From: Symbiodinium kawagutii
Taxonomy: Eukaryota > Sar > Dinophyceae > Suessiales > Symbiodiniaceae
DNA length: 64,000 nt
NCBI GenBank assembly: GCA_009767595.1
Contig: VSDK01013331.1
Span: 79,289-143,288 of the forward strand
Direction of reading: 5' to 3'
In this document: one piece after another, positions 35,075-46,500 of the stretch
How the letters are laid out: each line of letters starts with the position of its first letter
How positions within the stretch are numbered: position 1 is the first letter of the stretch
Position numbers and translations under genes: made by a program
The notes under the pieces: generated by a model
The model's input: the letters and a program-made list of their open reading frames with translations, nothing else
What the model was told of the DNA's origin: nothing
Database searches by the model: none

Positions 35075-35151
35075 CCAAGCAACTGGATGTCTCCTGCAGC
35101 ACGAAGCCGACTAGTTGAGACGTTGCATCAACGGATTCGGGGTGTTGGAAC
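35075..35151 (-). CDS. possible repeat-unit exon
   Basis: After CCAGGCAG| the minus strand reads FQHPESVDATSQLVGFVLQE, comparable with FVHLESxxxS. Confidence 0.3.
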
Positions 35152-35178
35152 CTGCCTGGAGCCTCCTTTGCCCAGTGG

Positions 35179-35299
35179 GCGAGCTGGGTCAAGCAGTGAA
35201 CCAACCAATTTCATGGCTTCTAATAGGCAACCAAATCATAGGGAAATCAATGGTTCATGATAGGGGAACCAGGGGTACGGGGTTTGGACCCACAGCCAT
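35179..35299. mobile_element. family B element, reverse orientation
   Basis: gagctgggtcaagcagtgaac ... aaccaggggtacggggtttg then gacccacagcca. Confidence 0.65.
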
Positions 35300-35461
35300 A
35301 TGTTGCGGGTTGGGTTTGAGTTGGTGGCATGGCATTGCTATACATTGCTTGCATGCTGAGAAAGATCGGCATGAAATCTCCTTCCGGACAGGTAGTCCCA
35401 CAATGCGAATCCCTGCTACTTGATAGGATGCTATCTCCAACCATCGCTTGGAAAATCATGA

Positions 35462-35545
35462 CCTCCAGTCAATCAAGGTGCTTTCAGCCACGCGTAGCCA
35501 GCCATAGATCTGGCTCCACAGCCCCTGTGGCACATGCCCTCAATG
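35462..35545 (-). CDS. repeat-unit exon candidate
   Basis: The minus strand reads IYGWLRVAESTLIDW, which matches VYGMxRLxSxLxVLDF with one residue fewer. Confidence 0.4.
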
Positions 35546-36028
35546 TAAAACATCAACGGCCATCAAAGTTGGGGGAATAGATATGTTAACTAGCGGTTCA
35601 ACTAGTGATTTTAGATAGTTTACGGAAATGAATTCAGGGCTTTGACATTTGACAGTGGTTGACCAATGGTTGACCAATGGTTGGAAATTTGATGAGGGCC
35701 CACACTCGTCAACGATGGTGTGTCTGACCTGAACGTAAAGCCAATGGCTCCTCTCATGACAATCCCTTCCCCTACTTCCCTAGAACCCAAGCTCAGAGTT
35801 TGGAATTTACTGACCAGGCAGGGGGTGATATCAAGGGCAGGGTATCATCAAGAACCCCTCGCGATATGGAACCCCAAACATTGCGATCAACTCACGATTG
35901 ATCAAAGAACGGTGTTGCCATGCAGTGAATTTCTCACACTGCTTGGGTACCCTCTGGTAATCACCCATAGCCGTCTTGGGCACTATTCAGAAATGGTAGA
36001 GTATCCCTCTCGAAGGGCAAACCTAATT

Positions 36029-36142
36029 GGCAGTGGGTCAAAACCCTGTACCCCTGGTTCCCCCACTATAAACCATTGTTTTCACTATTATTGTTGGTGG
36101 AAATTCCCCATCATTTGGTTGATTAATATTGACCCATAGCCA
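36029..36142. mobile_element. family B element
   Basis: tggcagtgggtcaaaaccctg ... ttgacccatagcca; flanked by aat on both sides. Confidence 0.8.
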
Positions 36143-36499
36143 ATTCGAACTCACCGTGGCTATTCTGAACGGCTAGACTTCATTCCACCAGTGCCGTCGG
36201 CGCTCAAGCTGGTCCTGTTGCATTGACCTAGCCAGCAGGACGCAAGATCTGAGAACTGGTAGCAGAAACGGATCGTTTCATCTTCACAAGCTTTAGGGCT
36301 TATCACGGTTGCTAGCGGTTAATAAGGATTAGTGTAGGGCTTGTCACGGTTGCTGGCGGTTAAAAACCGGATGAGTGCCAGCTCTTGATGGTCAAAAATG
36401 ATATCTGAGTGATGTAGACTGGCCATGCTCTCAACTCTTGTAGGCATGGCAGCGCGTTCGTTTGTCGATGCAGGATGGTGCTGTCCGTGCTGTTTCCCT

Positions 36500-36548
36500 N
36501 NNNNNNNNNNNNNNNNNNNNNNNNNNNNNNNNNNNNNNNNNNNNNNNN
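36500..36548. other. assembly gap (49 N)
   Basis: A run of N directly before a tetranucleotide repeat, probably an unresolved low-complexity stretch. Confidence 1.
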
Positions 36549-36617
36549 AACCAACCAACCAACCAACCAACCAACCAACCAACCAACCAACCAACCAACC
36601 AACCAACCAACCAACCA
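36549..36617. repeat. (aacc)n microsatellite
   Basis: About 17 copies of aacc next to the N gap. The repetitive GWLV and PTNQ reading frames are artefacts. Confidence 0.98.
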
Positions 36618-36694
36618 ATGGTTATATAATGGTTAACAATAGGAGATAACAACCAACAATAAGAGGGGATGTACCAGCTACATCCAGCTATATA

Positions 36695-36807
36695 TGGCGA
36701 GCTGGATCAATATTCATCAACCAATAATCGGGGATAATGACCAACAACAGTAGTGGGAAACAATGGTTAATGATGGGGGAACCAGGGGTGTTCTGACACA
36801 CAGCCAT
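36695..36807. mobile_element. family B element, reverse orientation
   Basis: tggcgagctggatcaatattc ... aaccaggggtgttctgacac and acagccat. Confidence 0.7.
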
Positions 36808-36829
36808 ATAATCACTCATGAACAATCCC

Positions 36830-37180
36830 ACTGGACCGGTGTGCTTCCACCTCCAATTCCCAGATTGATCCTCTGAACACCAAGGCACTAGAAGCCATGA
36901 CGCTGCTCTTGGTATTAGAGCGCTCAGGCAAGCCTCGGAGTGGCTTCAGCTGCCAAGAAAAGTCCTGGCACTATGGCTGAGACGTTTGCTTCGCAAGCAT
37001 GATCCACCAACTAGTGCGGTGACGGGTCTGAAGGAGCTCTGATGCTTGAAGAAAGCCGTGCCAAGCACTGGGTTTCCATGGGTTTCCGGACAAGGAGAAG
37101 TATCCACGAGCGCATATCGCATATGCCTGGCAGTCGCATCTGAGAGATCACGTGGAACATGGTGGAACTGTTGATGGGGG
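36830..37180 (-). CDS. possible repeat-derived coding stretch
   Basis: The minus strand reads QMRLPGICDMRSWILLLVRK and further right-to-left CLARLSSSIRAPS. The L/S/R-rich composition and MRS/ARLSS motifs suggest worn units. Boundaries are not clear. Confidence 0.22.
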
Positions 37181-37328
37181 TCCTACATCACTTGCAGGGG
37201 GGGAGAATCCCATGTCGAGCCATGGCATCTTGGGGCAGCCATGACTATCAACCCCCCAACTTCCCAGGGATTGATCAAACACTAAGGTCATCATACAGTC
37301 ACATTCCATCATGCATTGGTTGGGCATA

Positions 37329-37430
37329 TGGCGGTTTCTCAAAATTGGGGTACCCCCAAATCATCCATTTATAGTCATTTATAGTAATAAACCAACCATT
37401 TTTTGGGCTCCCTATTCTGAGAAACCACCA
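37329..37430. mobile_element. family A element, complete
   Basis: Begins gcggtttctcaaaattgggg and ends ttctgagaaaccacc, with ATAT on both outer sides. The interior is catccatttatagtcattta. This is one of the cleanest copies. Confidence 0.85.
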
Positions 37431-37494
37431 TATCTAACCATCAGAGATCACAAGTTGTTTCATGTCTTCACGAAGCTTCAAACAGGTCAGGGCG

Positions 37495-37630
37495 ACAGCC
37501 ACACGTGGCGGCGGGGGCCTGTTACTACCTCTCTATGCCGCCCATCATTGCGGGCCCCTGAGCTGAGAACATCAAAAGCCACGGAAGAAGATGAATTCGA
37601 CTGCAAGCTGCTCCAACTCCAGAGTTTCTG
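37495..37630 (-). CDS. repeat-unit exon candidate
   Basis: The minus strand reads SSLQSNSSSSVAFDVLSSGA; SNSSSSVAFDV aligns with xLGSxLSVLDF. Located in a GC-richer island. Confidence 0.35.
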
Positions 37631-37653
37631 CCAATGATCCTCTCTGCATAATA

Positions 37654-37758
37654 TGGTGCTTTCTCAAGTCATAGGGGACCCCAAAAAAACATCCATCAAC
37701 GATCATTTAGAGTAATAAACCAAGTATTATTGGGGGTTCCCTACTTTCAGAAACACCC
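37654..37758. mobile_element. family A element
   Basis: ggtgctttctcaagtcatagg ... ctttcagaaacacc. Confidence 0.75.
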
Positions 37759-37842
37759 ATACCGCTGTCGAAGAATCATGGCATCAACCAGGGACAACAA
37801 GCGATCAACCAGCCGTTCTTCACCACAAACCGACAGTGCCAT

Positions 37843-37949
37843 GGTGGTTTCTTAAGATGGGGGAACCCGAAGTTGTGGATGGTTCAGTTGCTGTAAATAG
37901 TTGATAGACTGTATGATAACTGGGGGCGCCCTATGACTTGACAAACACC
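37843..37949. mobile_element. family A element
   Basis: ggtggtttcttaagatggggg ... tatgacttgacaaacacc. Confidence 0.7.
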
Positions 37950-38329
37950 AACATGTGCTCAGGGATACCCACCTGATACCGTTGCAAAAGCCACCGGGCA
38001 AAGCGGTGGGTGGGTGAACAGTCCTTGAAAAAATGTCTGGCATCAAACATCCACGGAGCTCTGGTTGGTCCCAGATCATGAACCAGCTTTGCCGTTGATC
38101 ATTTTTGTCTTGTTGAAATTCTGTTGGTCAAATACCGTCCATGAACCAACCAACAATTGACCATCACTCAACCATTAGTCACAAAGTAACCATTAATTGA
38201 CCAATAGTCAACCAGGAAACAACCACTACTTCACAGTTACTTTACAATTAAGTAGCCATTTCTGAACTATGAACCACTAACTCACCTTTACTAACCACCA
38301 TTCACCATGCACTAACCATGATTTAACCA

Positions 38330-38490
38330 TTTCTTCGGGTGAAATGTCCGGCTGGTTGCCCGGCCGAGCGAAACGCCACCGCGGGAAACGGCGGGACACT
38401 TTTTTGCAACACCGGCGACCGACTGCCCGGCGGGCATCCCATGAAGGCGCCAAGTGGCAGCGAAGCGTTCAAGCGGCGAATGACACGGTG
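38330..38490 (-). CDS. possible repeat-derived GC-rich island
   Basis: A GC-rich patch in AT-rich DNA. The minus strand reads RGGVSLGRATSRTF and RFAATWRLHGM, which only loosely recall the repeat. Confidence 0.2.
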
Positions 38491-38989
38491 ACACGAACCG
38501 ATGCTTAGTGAACGGTTATATGTGGTTGATAATGGTTGATGGTGGTTGACAATGCTTGATAATGGGTCGGTTTTCCGGACTTTTTATATGATTTGATCAT
38601 CTGTCAGCCCATCTGTCTGCCTGTGTCTCGTCTGTGTGACTCTCCTTCCACTGCTCATCTCATTACACATCATCTATCTCTTCACCTATCAGTGATAATC
38701 CATCCATCCAGGTTCTTCCTTCGATCCACCTGGCCATCCATGCACATCGTGTATCTGTTTCTTGGTTCGAATACTCGATTACATTAGTCAATCTGAGTAT
38801 AAATCAATATTGATTAATATTGGTTTATTCATTATATTAATAGATGATTAGGTTGGTTTCTATCAGTTGGTGATTCCTAGACACAAAGAAATATGTGCAT
38901 TGAGTAAAATCTGTCACTACCTTCACCCGGTGATTTCACTGATCGCTTTGACATCTAAGCTGTGAATGTGCCGTGCAAATACGCCAAGC

Positions 38990-39260
38990 TTCGCTGACTT
39001 TAAGGGGTTGAATCACCATATCCCAACTCGGCGGTTCTTGAGAAGGTGCCCAAGCTCGCTCTGTCAGGCTCTGCTGGTTGGAATCGCAGATAGATCTTCA
39101 GCCCAGCACCTCCCCAACTCACTACGAATCGCGGATAGATCATCTGCTGCTGTTTCAGTAGAACGCCGAGTTGGGATTTGGCCATTCAGCCATGTTGCCC
39201 CACATCTTTCTAGGCCGTCCCATTTGGGAACGTCATCCGCAGCTCAGTTGAGAAGCTTTT
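38990..39260 (-). other. short duplicated coding-like island
   Basis: The block cgcagatagatct and cgcggatagatcat recur about 50 bp apart. The minus strand gives DLSAIRSELGRCWAEDLSAI. It could be a worn repeat exon or an independent duplication; not recognised. Confidence 0.3.
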
Positions 39261-39534
39261 TGGCCATTGGCTTTGTCAAGTTTTCATGAGATTCATTGAT
39301 AGAAGCTGTGATGTATTGAAAAATATCACTTCATCTCACAATATCTCAAGTCAAGAATCTTGTCGATTTCAATCGTAGTTATATCATTGTTGTTTCGAGT
39401 TTCTAAGATATCTTAAGGTCAACTGAAGCCGCAGGTGGGGACTCAAAATTGTTTCAGCCACGGACAGGGCCACCAAGGCCGACCTGGGTCGAGGCAATCG
39501 GTCCAAGGGTTGGTGTTGGTTGTCTGGTGTCTAT

Positions 39535-39738
39535 GGGGTCAAGCAGTTAACCAACCAATAATAGTGGTGAAGCCTAGCTGGCTAGTGGTTAATCATAGAT
39601 TATATGGGATATATATGAACTATATGTCTATGGGTCAACATCAATCAACCAATAATAGTAGATAATAACCAACAATTTCATAGCGAAAACGATGGTAACT
39701 GATAGGGGAACCAGCGGTACGGGGTCTTGACCCACAGC
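39535..39738. mobile_element. family B composite, reverse orientation
   Basis: tggggtcaagcagttaaccaa and tatgggtcaacatcaatcaac, both leading to aaccagcggtacggggtctt and gacccacagcc. Confidence 0.65.
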
Positions 39739-39780
39739 CTGGTGAATTTGAACCGTGAAGATCCACGTGAATATCCATGT

Positions 39781-39887
39781 GGTGGTTTCTTAAGCCATAT
39801 GGGCCCCCAAGAAATGGTTGGTTCACTACTATAAATGATTAATGAAGTGGATGATTTTGGGGGTAGCCCTATTCTGAGAAATGCCCA
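39781..39887. mobile_element. family A element
   Basis: ggtggtttcttaagccatatg ... ttctgagaaatgccc, with catgt on both sides. Confidence 0.75.
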
Positions 39888-40021
39888 TGTGAACATCCAT
39901 GTGAACATGAATGAGTTAATGAGTTATGAATCTTGTTGGATCTTGTTGGTTCATGGGTTCGTGCATGTTGATGTTGGTTGGTCATTCGTGCCGTAATTCT
40001 GAAAAAATACCGTTTGGGGGG

Positions 40022-40227
40022 CCATCTATTTCCGCTTGGATGGGGTAGCAGCTACAGATATATGCGGGGACCCCAAAAACAGATGGTTTATTACTAGAAA
40101 TGATTTAGAAAGGGTGATTTGGGTGTTTTTCAAAACATGGGACCCCAAAAATGATTGATTGATTTCTATGAATGGTTCATAAACTGGATGATAACTGGGG
40201 GGGTCCCCCATGACTTGAGAAACCCAC
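40022..40227. mobile_element. family A pair, first copy partial
   Basis: A partial copy at 40060-40120 (ggggaccccaaaaacagatgg) runs into a complete copy from 40121 (gggtgtttttcaaaacatggg) to 40227 (tgacttgagaaaccc). Confidence 0.6.
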
Positions 40228-40446
40228 ATTTGGGTGTATCAACCTTTTGAGAAACCACCGTAGGGGGCAAGCATCTTCCAGCTCAGGTCGCAACAAATTC
40301 TTCGTTGACGGAATCAGTTCATGGGAGAACAAACCCCTGAACCAGCCCCAATGGTAACCATTCGCGAGTGATCCACCACTAACCCTTGCTAACCATCGCA
40401 ATGAACCACAAAGCATCAATGAATCAATAACCATCTTACTAACTAA

Positions 40447-40555
40447 TTTTTCTCAAATAGAGGTACCCCCAAATTGGCCCCAAATCATCCGTTATTGACC
40501 ATGCACAGAAATAAGCCCACCGGTTTGAGGGGTTCTCCTATCTTAAGAAACCCCC
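40447..40555. mobile_element. family A element
   Basis: tttttctcaaatagaggtacc ... tatcttaagaaaccccc; it has a small internal duplication (ccccaaattggccccaaatc). Confidence 0.65.
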
Positions 40556-41019
40556 AAATGGGGATGCGATGCTCATAGCTTCGCACCACTTTCTCTTGCT
40601 CACCCATCAAAGTTGTGTAAGACGACCTGAGTGGTTCCTGTCTGATGCTCTGTTTAAACAGGTGCCCTAACTGGCCCCAACGGGTGAACTAAGGTGTTCC
40701 AAGGCAACCTTGATCGACTTAACTGAGTTTGTTCAGGTGCCTTTGGGTCAATTTTCAGCACCGCCTTGCCTGCACTCGCTTGGGGCTCCCGACTGTCTTG
40801 GCTTCTCTCACCTGCGTTGTCGCTTTTTTTCGGGGGCGAAAGACCCCCGGAAAATTGACTGTCAAATCTCAAGGGGTGAAGCTTAACGGAACAGGATCCG
40901 CAATGCACATACAACAAGATCCACCAACCACCAACAACAACAGCTACTTCCGAGCAACGGCGCCAGGTCACTGCATGACTTTCGGCGCCAGGTCGGCTCC
41001 CATTTGACAGACAGTCTGA

Positions 41020-41028
41020 CAGCGGCCC

Positions 41029-41066
<38 letters not shown>

Positions 41067-41160
41067 GAGATAGATAGACTGACAAACAGACAGACAAATA
41101 GATAGACAGACAGACAGATAGACAAATAGATAGACAGACAGACAGATAGATAGATGAATG
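41020..41160. repeat. (caga)n/(taga)n microsatellite
   Basis: Tetranucleotide runs of gaca and gata types. The minus-strand frame through it (SVCLSVCLS-type) is an artefact. Confidence 0.95.
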
Positions 41161-41179
41161 AAATATAGATAGAGAATAT

Positions 41180-41280
41180 GGGTGTTTCTCAAAATATGGG
41201 ACCCCCAAATCATCCACTAGTAGTCATTTACAGTAATAACCAGCCATTTTTGGGGGTACCCCCATTTTGAGAAACCACCA
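41180..41280. mobile_element. family A element, complete
   Basis: gggtgtttctcaaaatatggg ... cattttgagaaaccacc, flanked by ATAT on both sides. Confidence 0.85.
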
Positions 41281-41454
41281 TATGTGATAGACGGAATACA
41301 GATTCATGGCCGGAGAAGTACATGGATGGATCCAGCAGACCTGGCCTCTCAGGACAGGCGCGGTGCCACTCCAGCAGCCTGATCGCGGATTGAAGTCCCA
41401 GGAAAAATCGTGATGGCTTCTGACAGTTAATAGTGATGTGACCATAGATTATAT

Positions 41455-41645
41455 AGTGATTTATAGTGATTTATAGTGATTTATAGTGATTTATAGGTGA
41501 TTTATAGTGATTTATAGTGATTTATAGTGATTTATAGTGATTTATAGTGATTTATAGGTGATTTATATTGATTTATAGTGATTAATAGGTGATTAATAGG
41601 TGATTAATAGGTGATTAATAGGTGATTTATATTGATTTATAGTCT
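41455..41645. repeat. 11-bp tandem repeat (gatttatagt)n
   Basis: About 17 copies of gatttatagt with gattaataggt variants. Confidence 0.95.
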
Positions 41646-42059
41646 AAATTCGTTAATATGGTGCTTTATAGGGATATGATTTACCGTTGATTATGTAAGA
41701 GATAATATAGTTAATATGGTTGGTAACTATGGTTGGGACTACTGACAGTAGTTAGTAGTGACAACAGTGATGAATACAATGGATCGCCAGTAGACATTGG
41801 CGACAAGAGTAGTTTTTATTGATTACTGCATTGCTATGATTGGTGCAATACGTGATTCCAGCAACACAAATCCTAGTGGCTTGACACCACCGCGGCTCAA
41901 ACTGGGAGACTTAAAACTGCCCGGAAGGGTCCCTATTCCAGGCAGAAATCAAGGCTGAGAGAGTTCCCTACGAGTCAAGCCCTCCCCCCCAACGCTTGGA
42001 CACCCTTGATCCCTCGGAAACTAACCTGAATGAGCGCGGCTATTGCAATAGGAAACCAG

Positions 42060-42205
42060 TCTTCCAATCTCAGAGTTGGTTTGTTCAGGGTCCACTGCGC
42101 GCTGCATCCTCACCTCACGAGAGATCTCCCGAAGAGAGGGCAGCCAACACTGCGGCATGGAGTGCCTCAGGGAGGAGGAGATGGGGCCAAACCTGGGAAC
42201 CATAG
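42060..42205 (-). CDS. repeat-unit exon candidate
   Basis: The minus strand reads [20 protein letters not shown] and then [10 protein letters not shown]. Two LGSxLSLRS-like units are visible with approximately 12-residue spacing. Confidence 0.35.
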
Positions 42206-42213
42206 CTTGATAG

Positions 42214-42275
42214 CATCTATCTGTCCATCCATCCATCCATCCATCCATGCATCCATCCATCCATCCATCCATCTA
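42214..42275. repeat. (ccat)n microsatellite
   Basis: Tetranucleotide run; the minus-strand WMDG/MHGW frame is an artefact. Confidence 0.95.
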
Positions 42276-42459
42276 TCATTCTATACATACGTATACGTAA
42301 TGGATAATATATCTCTTTGTGTGCTTCTAAGTAACACAGTGCCCCAACCTGTCGCGACGCCCCATTTAACGGGTCTCCGGACACCAAAGTCGGCGACACA
42401 AAGACGCGCCAAACCTCAGAGCTCATCATCGCAATCCATGACCAGTTGCTGCCAGTAAC

Positions 42460-43300
42460 GAATCATCGGATAGCTATAGGATGCTGAAGTATGGCTATTA
42501 GATGATAGAAACCATCTTATAGTGATGGAAAATGATAGCTGTAATGAAGTATGGCGATTAGATGATATGAAACCATCTTATAGTGATGGGAAATGATAGT
42601 TATAACGGAGTATGGCTACAATGATCATCACTGACCAGCTTATAGTGATGGGAAAGGATGTTGAGAGTCATGAGGACTTTATAGAAATGAGCTGATGCTA
42701 TACATAGGTGATGGGAAGTTTGGAGCATCTGAAGATGAGGGGGAAGTTTATAGTAAAGGCTGGTTAGAGTCATGATGTGTTTACTTAGTTTACTTCTGAT
42801 ATGTAGCTACCGGATGCAAAAAGAGGATGGGAAGTTTGGAGCATCCTTTTTCGTGCACCATGGTTGATTAATTGACGGTTGATGAAACCTCTTTGTAAGA
42901 CCAGCTGGTTGTTACGAAGTAAAAGCCATTAAAGCCAAAGGGTTGTTCAGGCTGTAGCTAATCTGGAGATGGCCGCAATGGAAGACTTGCCATGAAGAGA
43001 TATCCGGAGCGGTTCGATGATATCGCTGATGGTTTGGAGATGGACACATTGTTTTTGTAAGTTTTATAGTTGTAAGGCTGGGCTATGAAGACGAAGTGGC
43101 TTTGGTTTGAGTCACTATTGAGTGAATCAATTTGACATCTGACTTATTGAATTGATGAGTCTTCAGCTGCCAGGAACCCTCCATCACGAGGGGTCCTGAT
43201 ATAGCCATGATGGGCCACCATGAATGATTCTGCGTCTTTCATTGTTCTTCACAATTCTTTATCATCAACCAGCCTGGTTATCGAACCTTCTTAGCCAACC
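42460..43300. other. spacer, no gene seen; short imperfect repeats
   Basis: Two to three imperfect copies of gatagctataatgaagtatggcg-like sequence at about 42460-42620 (ggctattagatgatag, accatcttatagtgatgg). Nothing coding is recognised. Confidence 0.5.
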
Positions 43301-43319
43301 TCATTAACGAAACCTATCA

Positions 43320-44000
43320 ACCAACCTTATCAACGAACCTTTGATCAACCTTCACCCACCCTTCAACCAACCTTTCATCAACCTTCACCCACCCTTCAAC
43401 CAACTATTCGTCCTTCAATACCAAGCACAACTCCACACGCATCACCTGTTGCGTTTAAGCTTCCGACCACCTCAGCTCAACACCCGTAGCGGAGCCCTGA
43501 GCGAGGCTTCAACGAAGGAATCGTTGGCAACCAATCAGTGGTTGATGACTAACCTATATTGGTAAACTAACCTACCAACTAATCAGTTGTTGGCTACTAA
43601 CCTATTGTTGACTACCAATCATTAGTTAGTTTACCAATCAGTTGTTGGCTACTAACTAATGATTGGTAAACTAAGTAACTAACCAACTAACTAGCTAACC
43701 AATATTTCAATTGGCTACGAACTAACGATTGGTTGGTAAACTAACTAACCAATGAATTAAGTAACAAACGAACTAAGTAACTAACTAGCTAACTACTCAA
43801 CCAAGTGATAAACTAATTGGTAGTAACGAACGAACTGACTGACTGAGTAACCAATCTTGTGAGTTAGTAGCCAACCAAGTACAGTATATAGGTAAATAAC
43901 AAACTAATTGGCTACAAACTAACAAACTGGCTGACTGACTGAATGACTGACTGGCTGACAAATTAGCCAAGCAATCAACTAACGAATCATTGACAAACAA
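43320..44000. repeat. aaccaacc/actaact-rich low-complexity tract
   Basis: Irregular repeats of caacctttcatcaacc, then ggctactaactaatg and aactaactagctaac motifs. No supported ORF. Confidence 0.7.
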
Positions 44001-44277
44001 CTCCGTAGGTACGAGTAGATACTGGAACTAACCAAACAACAACCACCATTAGTTGTGATTCATGATTCACTTAGATGGTGGAGGCAGTATTCAAAAGCTA
44101 TCAGTGTCAGTCTGCAGAACAATTGTAGTAGAGAAGCGATTTGGCCAATCATTATGCTCCATGACAATCATGACCGTAAGAGCCGTCAAGTCTTCGCAAT
44201 CATCTTCACTATCATGAAACATCGCTTGTTCCAAGGAAAAACACTAGTTTGTTTACCGACGTAATCGACCACTGACA

Positions 44278-44400
44278 ATCTCCATCCATCAACCATCACT
44301 CATCACTCATCATCACTCATCAATATCATCAACCATCACTCATCACTCATCATCATCAATCATCCATCATCCATCAATCATCATAACATCATCAACCAAG
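44278..44400. repeat. catcactcatcat tandem motif
   Basis: Irregular atcaaccatcactcatcac repeats ending at a GC-rich island. Confidence 0.8.
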
Positions 44401-44419
44401 TCACCACCCCTTAACCTCA

Positions 44420-44577
44420 TCATCACCCATGGCCTACGCCATAACCCTGCGCTCCAACCGGCGCCCGGGCGCGCCCCGCGACTCGCCTGATGGCGGCAGC
44501 GCCCGCGAAGCGATCTGCCGGCGCCAAGCACGAGACCTCTGGTTACGGCTGAACGGCTCGTCGTGGTCAACATGCTC
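44420..44577 (-). CDS. possible repeat-unit exon in a GC-rich island
   Basis: The minus strand reads VTRGLVLGAGRSLRGRCRHQ; LGAGRSLRG recalls LGSSLSLRS. Much higher GC than its flanks. Confidence 0.3.
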
Positions 44578-44589
44578 ATAGAATAACAA

Positions 44590-44880
44590 TAGTATTTTCA
44601 ACAATAAATTATATTAGTTATAATCATAATTATAGTTATCCTCAAAATAGTTATAGAGGATAGTTATATGCTCAAGAGTTATTATAACTATAATCATAAC
44701 CTATTATGCTCAAGAGTTATATTAGTTATAGTTATAGTTATACTATGAGCATTAATTATAGTTATAGTTATAACACACTAACTCACAACACATTAATTTA
44801 TGCTAGTTATAGTTTATACACATTAATGCTCATAATATCTTAGTTATAGTTATAACCTATGAGTTATACACATATTAGTC
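44590..44880. repeat. AT-rich ttatagttata repeats
   Basis: Inverted and direct ttatagttata/gttataac motifs that would fold into hairpins. No ORF. Confidence 0.8.
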
Positions 44881-45082
44881 CTGGTGCATAGTATAATTCA
44901 TTGCTGTGTCATAGTCAAGCTTCACCACTTACCATATTTTATACACAGCAATGAATTCCTGACCAAGCCCCCCACGGTCAGATCAATTCGCGGGTCAGAT
45001 GAGGCCGCTCCAGGACCTGGGATACAGATGCAGGCGAGGATTCACCGACCAATGCTTGACATATTTGTCAATGGTTGGTATA

Positions 45083-45284
45083 TGGCGAGCTGGGTCAATA
45101 TTAAATAACCAACCAATGTTGGATAATAACCAACAATAATCAGGAAAACAATGGAAAACAATCTTTGAAGTGGCTATGGGTCAATATTCACCAACAATAA
45201 TGAGGGATATTAACCAACAAAACTATAGGGAAAACAATGGCTAATGATGGGAAACCAGGGGTACAGGGTTTTGACCCATAGCCA
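45083..45284. mobile_element. two family B elements in tandem, reverse orientation
   Basis: tggcgagctgggtcaatatta (45083) and tggctatgggtcaatattca (45171), ending gggttttgacccatagcca. Confidence 0.7.
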
Positions 45285-45499
45285 TATACCATGGTGACCC
45301 TCATTGGTTGGTTGGTAAATGTTGGGAAGGTATTTACCAACTGTGTAACGTTGTGGGTCAATCTTCGACATCCCAAAAATGGCTCGATGAACATCCCCAA
45401 CTGTTGGGTTAGCTTGGTCATTTATGGGACGTTCAGGAGGGGTTCGAGTTTTTGAATCGATCAAAGTTTGGGCTGTTCTTCTTCGGCCTTGATCAAGAG

Positions 45500-45600
45500 T
45501 GATTGGAAGTCGGGGATGTTGTACTGGTGCTGCTGGTGCTGCTGGTGGTTGTAGTGGTGCTGGGTGCTGCTGCTGCGGGTCCAGTGGCCAGTAACAAGAG
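45500..45600. repeat. imperfect gctggtgctgctggt trinucleotide tract
   Basis: Produces long artefact ORFs in several frames (poly-Val/Leu on plus, poly-Ser/Thr on minus). Confidence 0.7.
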
Positions 45601-45854
45601 GAATAACAACACATCTAATGAGTACACCTTCAAGGACAACCATAACAAGTCAACTAAGGGGTCTTCACAACAATACACAGTAAGCATGAAAGCATTGAAA
45701 GCGCCACGGACATCAAGAATAACGCACGCAATAAGTCAAGAATAGCACAAACAACATGAACGACAAGAACAGAAAACAGCAGCAACGACAACAAAAGCAA
45801 AATCCACAATCGAGGAGAACAACAGCAATCAGAGTAAGAACAGCAAAAGTAAGG

Positions 45855-45897
45855 ACAAGAAGAAGAAGAAGAAGAAGAAGAAGCAGAAGCAGAAGTT
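45855..45897. repeat. (aag)n microsatellite
   Basis: agaagaagaagaagaagaag run with agcagaagcag variants. Confidence 0.95.
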
Positions 45898-45914
45898 ACA
45901 CTCCGGCAAACTAA

Positions 45915-46000
45915 CCTGGTTGCATAGAAAATCCACTATTTATAACAGTTGTCACCTTTAGAAATGGTGGAATTTCAGCGCAACCAGGTCACTGCCAGAG
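45915..46000. mobile_element. small inverted-repeat element, third type
   Basis: acctggttgcatagaaaatcc ... gcgcaaccaggt. Its flank (gttacactccggcaaactaa) and interior (aaaatccactatttata) resemble the sequence at 60240-60345. Confidence 0.45.
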
Positions 46001-46091
46001 GGTAAAATGCTGAGGCTCAAACTCAATGGTGGTGTTGCTGAGGTTGGTGGCATTGGTGTCATTCTCAGTGCTGTTCCTTGGTCGATCGGGG

Positions 46092-46187
46092 GGATTTTCA
46101 GCATAGGGAACCCTGAAAAATGGCTGGTTTAATACTAGAAATCATTGACATTGTATGATTTTGGAGCATATGACTTGAGAAACACCC
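46092..46187. mobile_element. family A element, left end missing
   Basis: tagggaaccctgaaaaatggc ... tatgacttgagaaacaccc. Confidence 0.55.
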
Positions 46188-46191
46188 ATAT

Positions 46192-46339
46192 GGTGGTTTC
46201 TTCAGTCATAGGGCTACACCAGTCATCATCCTTTACATCAACCATTTATCGTAATAAACCAACCATTATAGTTGGTATATCCCCCATTCTTGCTTATTAT
46301 TCCCTTGTTGGTTGACCATTGGCTGGTTGAAACACCCAT
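46192..46339. mobile_element. family A element with family-B-like tail
   Basis: ggtggtttcttcagtcatagg ... ggctggttgaaacaccc, with an interior ggtatatcccccattcttgc. Confidence 0.6.
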
Positions 46340-46364
46340 CTACAAAGCACTGCCCATCCCCAGT

Positions 46365-46500
46365 GGCATTTGTGCCGAACTCAATCAGCACTGGCTGCTG
46401 GGTCCGAGCTGCGACTCTATCGACGCTGCTGGCGGAGCTTGTGAAGCGCTTTTTGCCCTGGCACCTTTTCCAGACTTCCTCAGTGCGCTACTTGGGATTC
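46365..46500 (-). CDS. possible repeat-unit exon
   Basis: The minus strand reads KRFTSSASSVDRVAARTQQP, with an LRSFTxxGSSxxxV-like pattern. Confidence 0.28.

Noticed and set aside
36319-36652. GWLV- and PTNQ-repeat ORFs
   Set aside because: Produced by the (aacc)n run and spanning an N gap.
38240-38265. Dinoflagellate spliced-leader-like gtagccattt (also near 61432)
   Set aside because: Only the core GTAGCCATTT matches; the rest of the leader and a donor are missing.
40883-41217. Ser/Cys/Leu-rich ORFs at 40654-41217
   Set aside because: Produced by the gaca/gata microsatellite.
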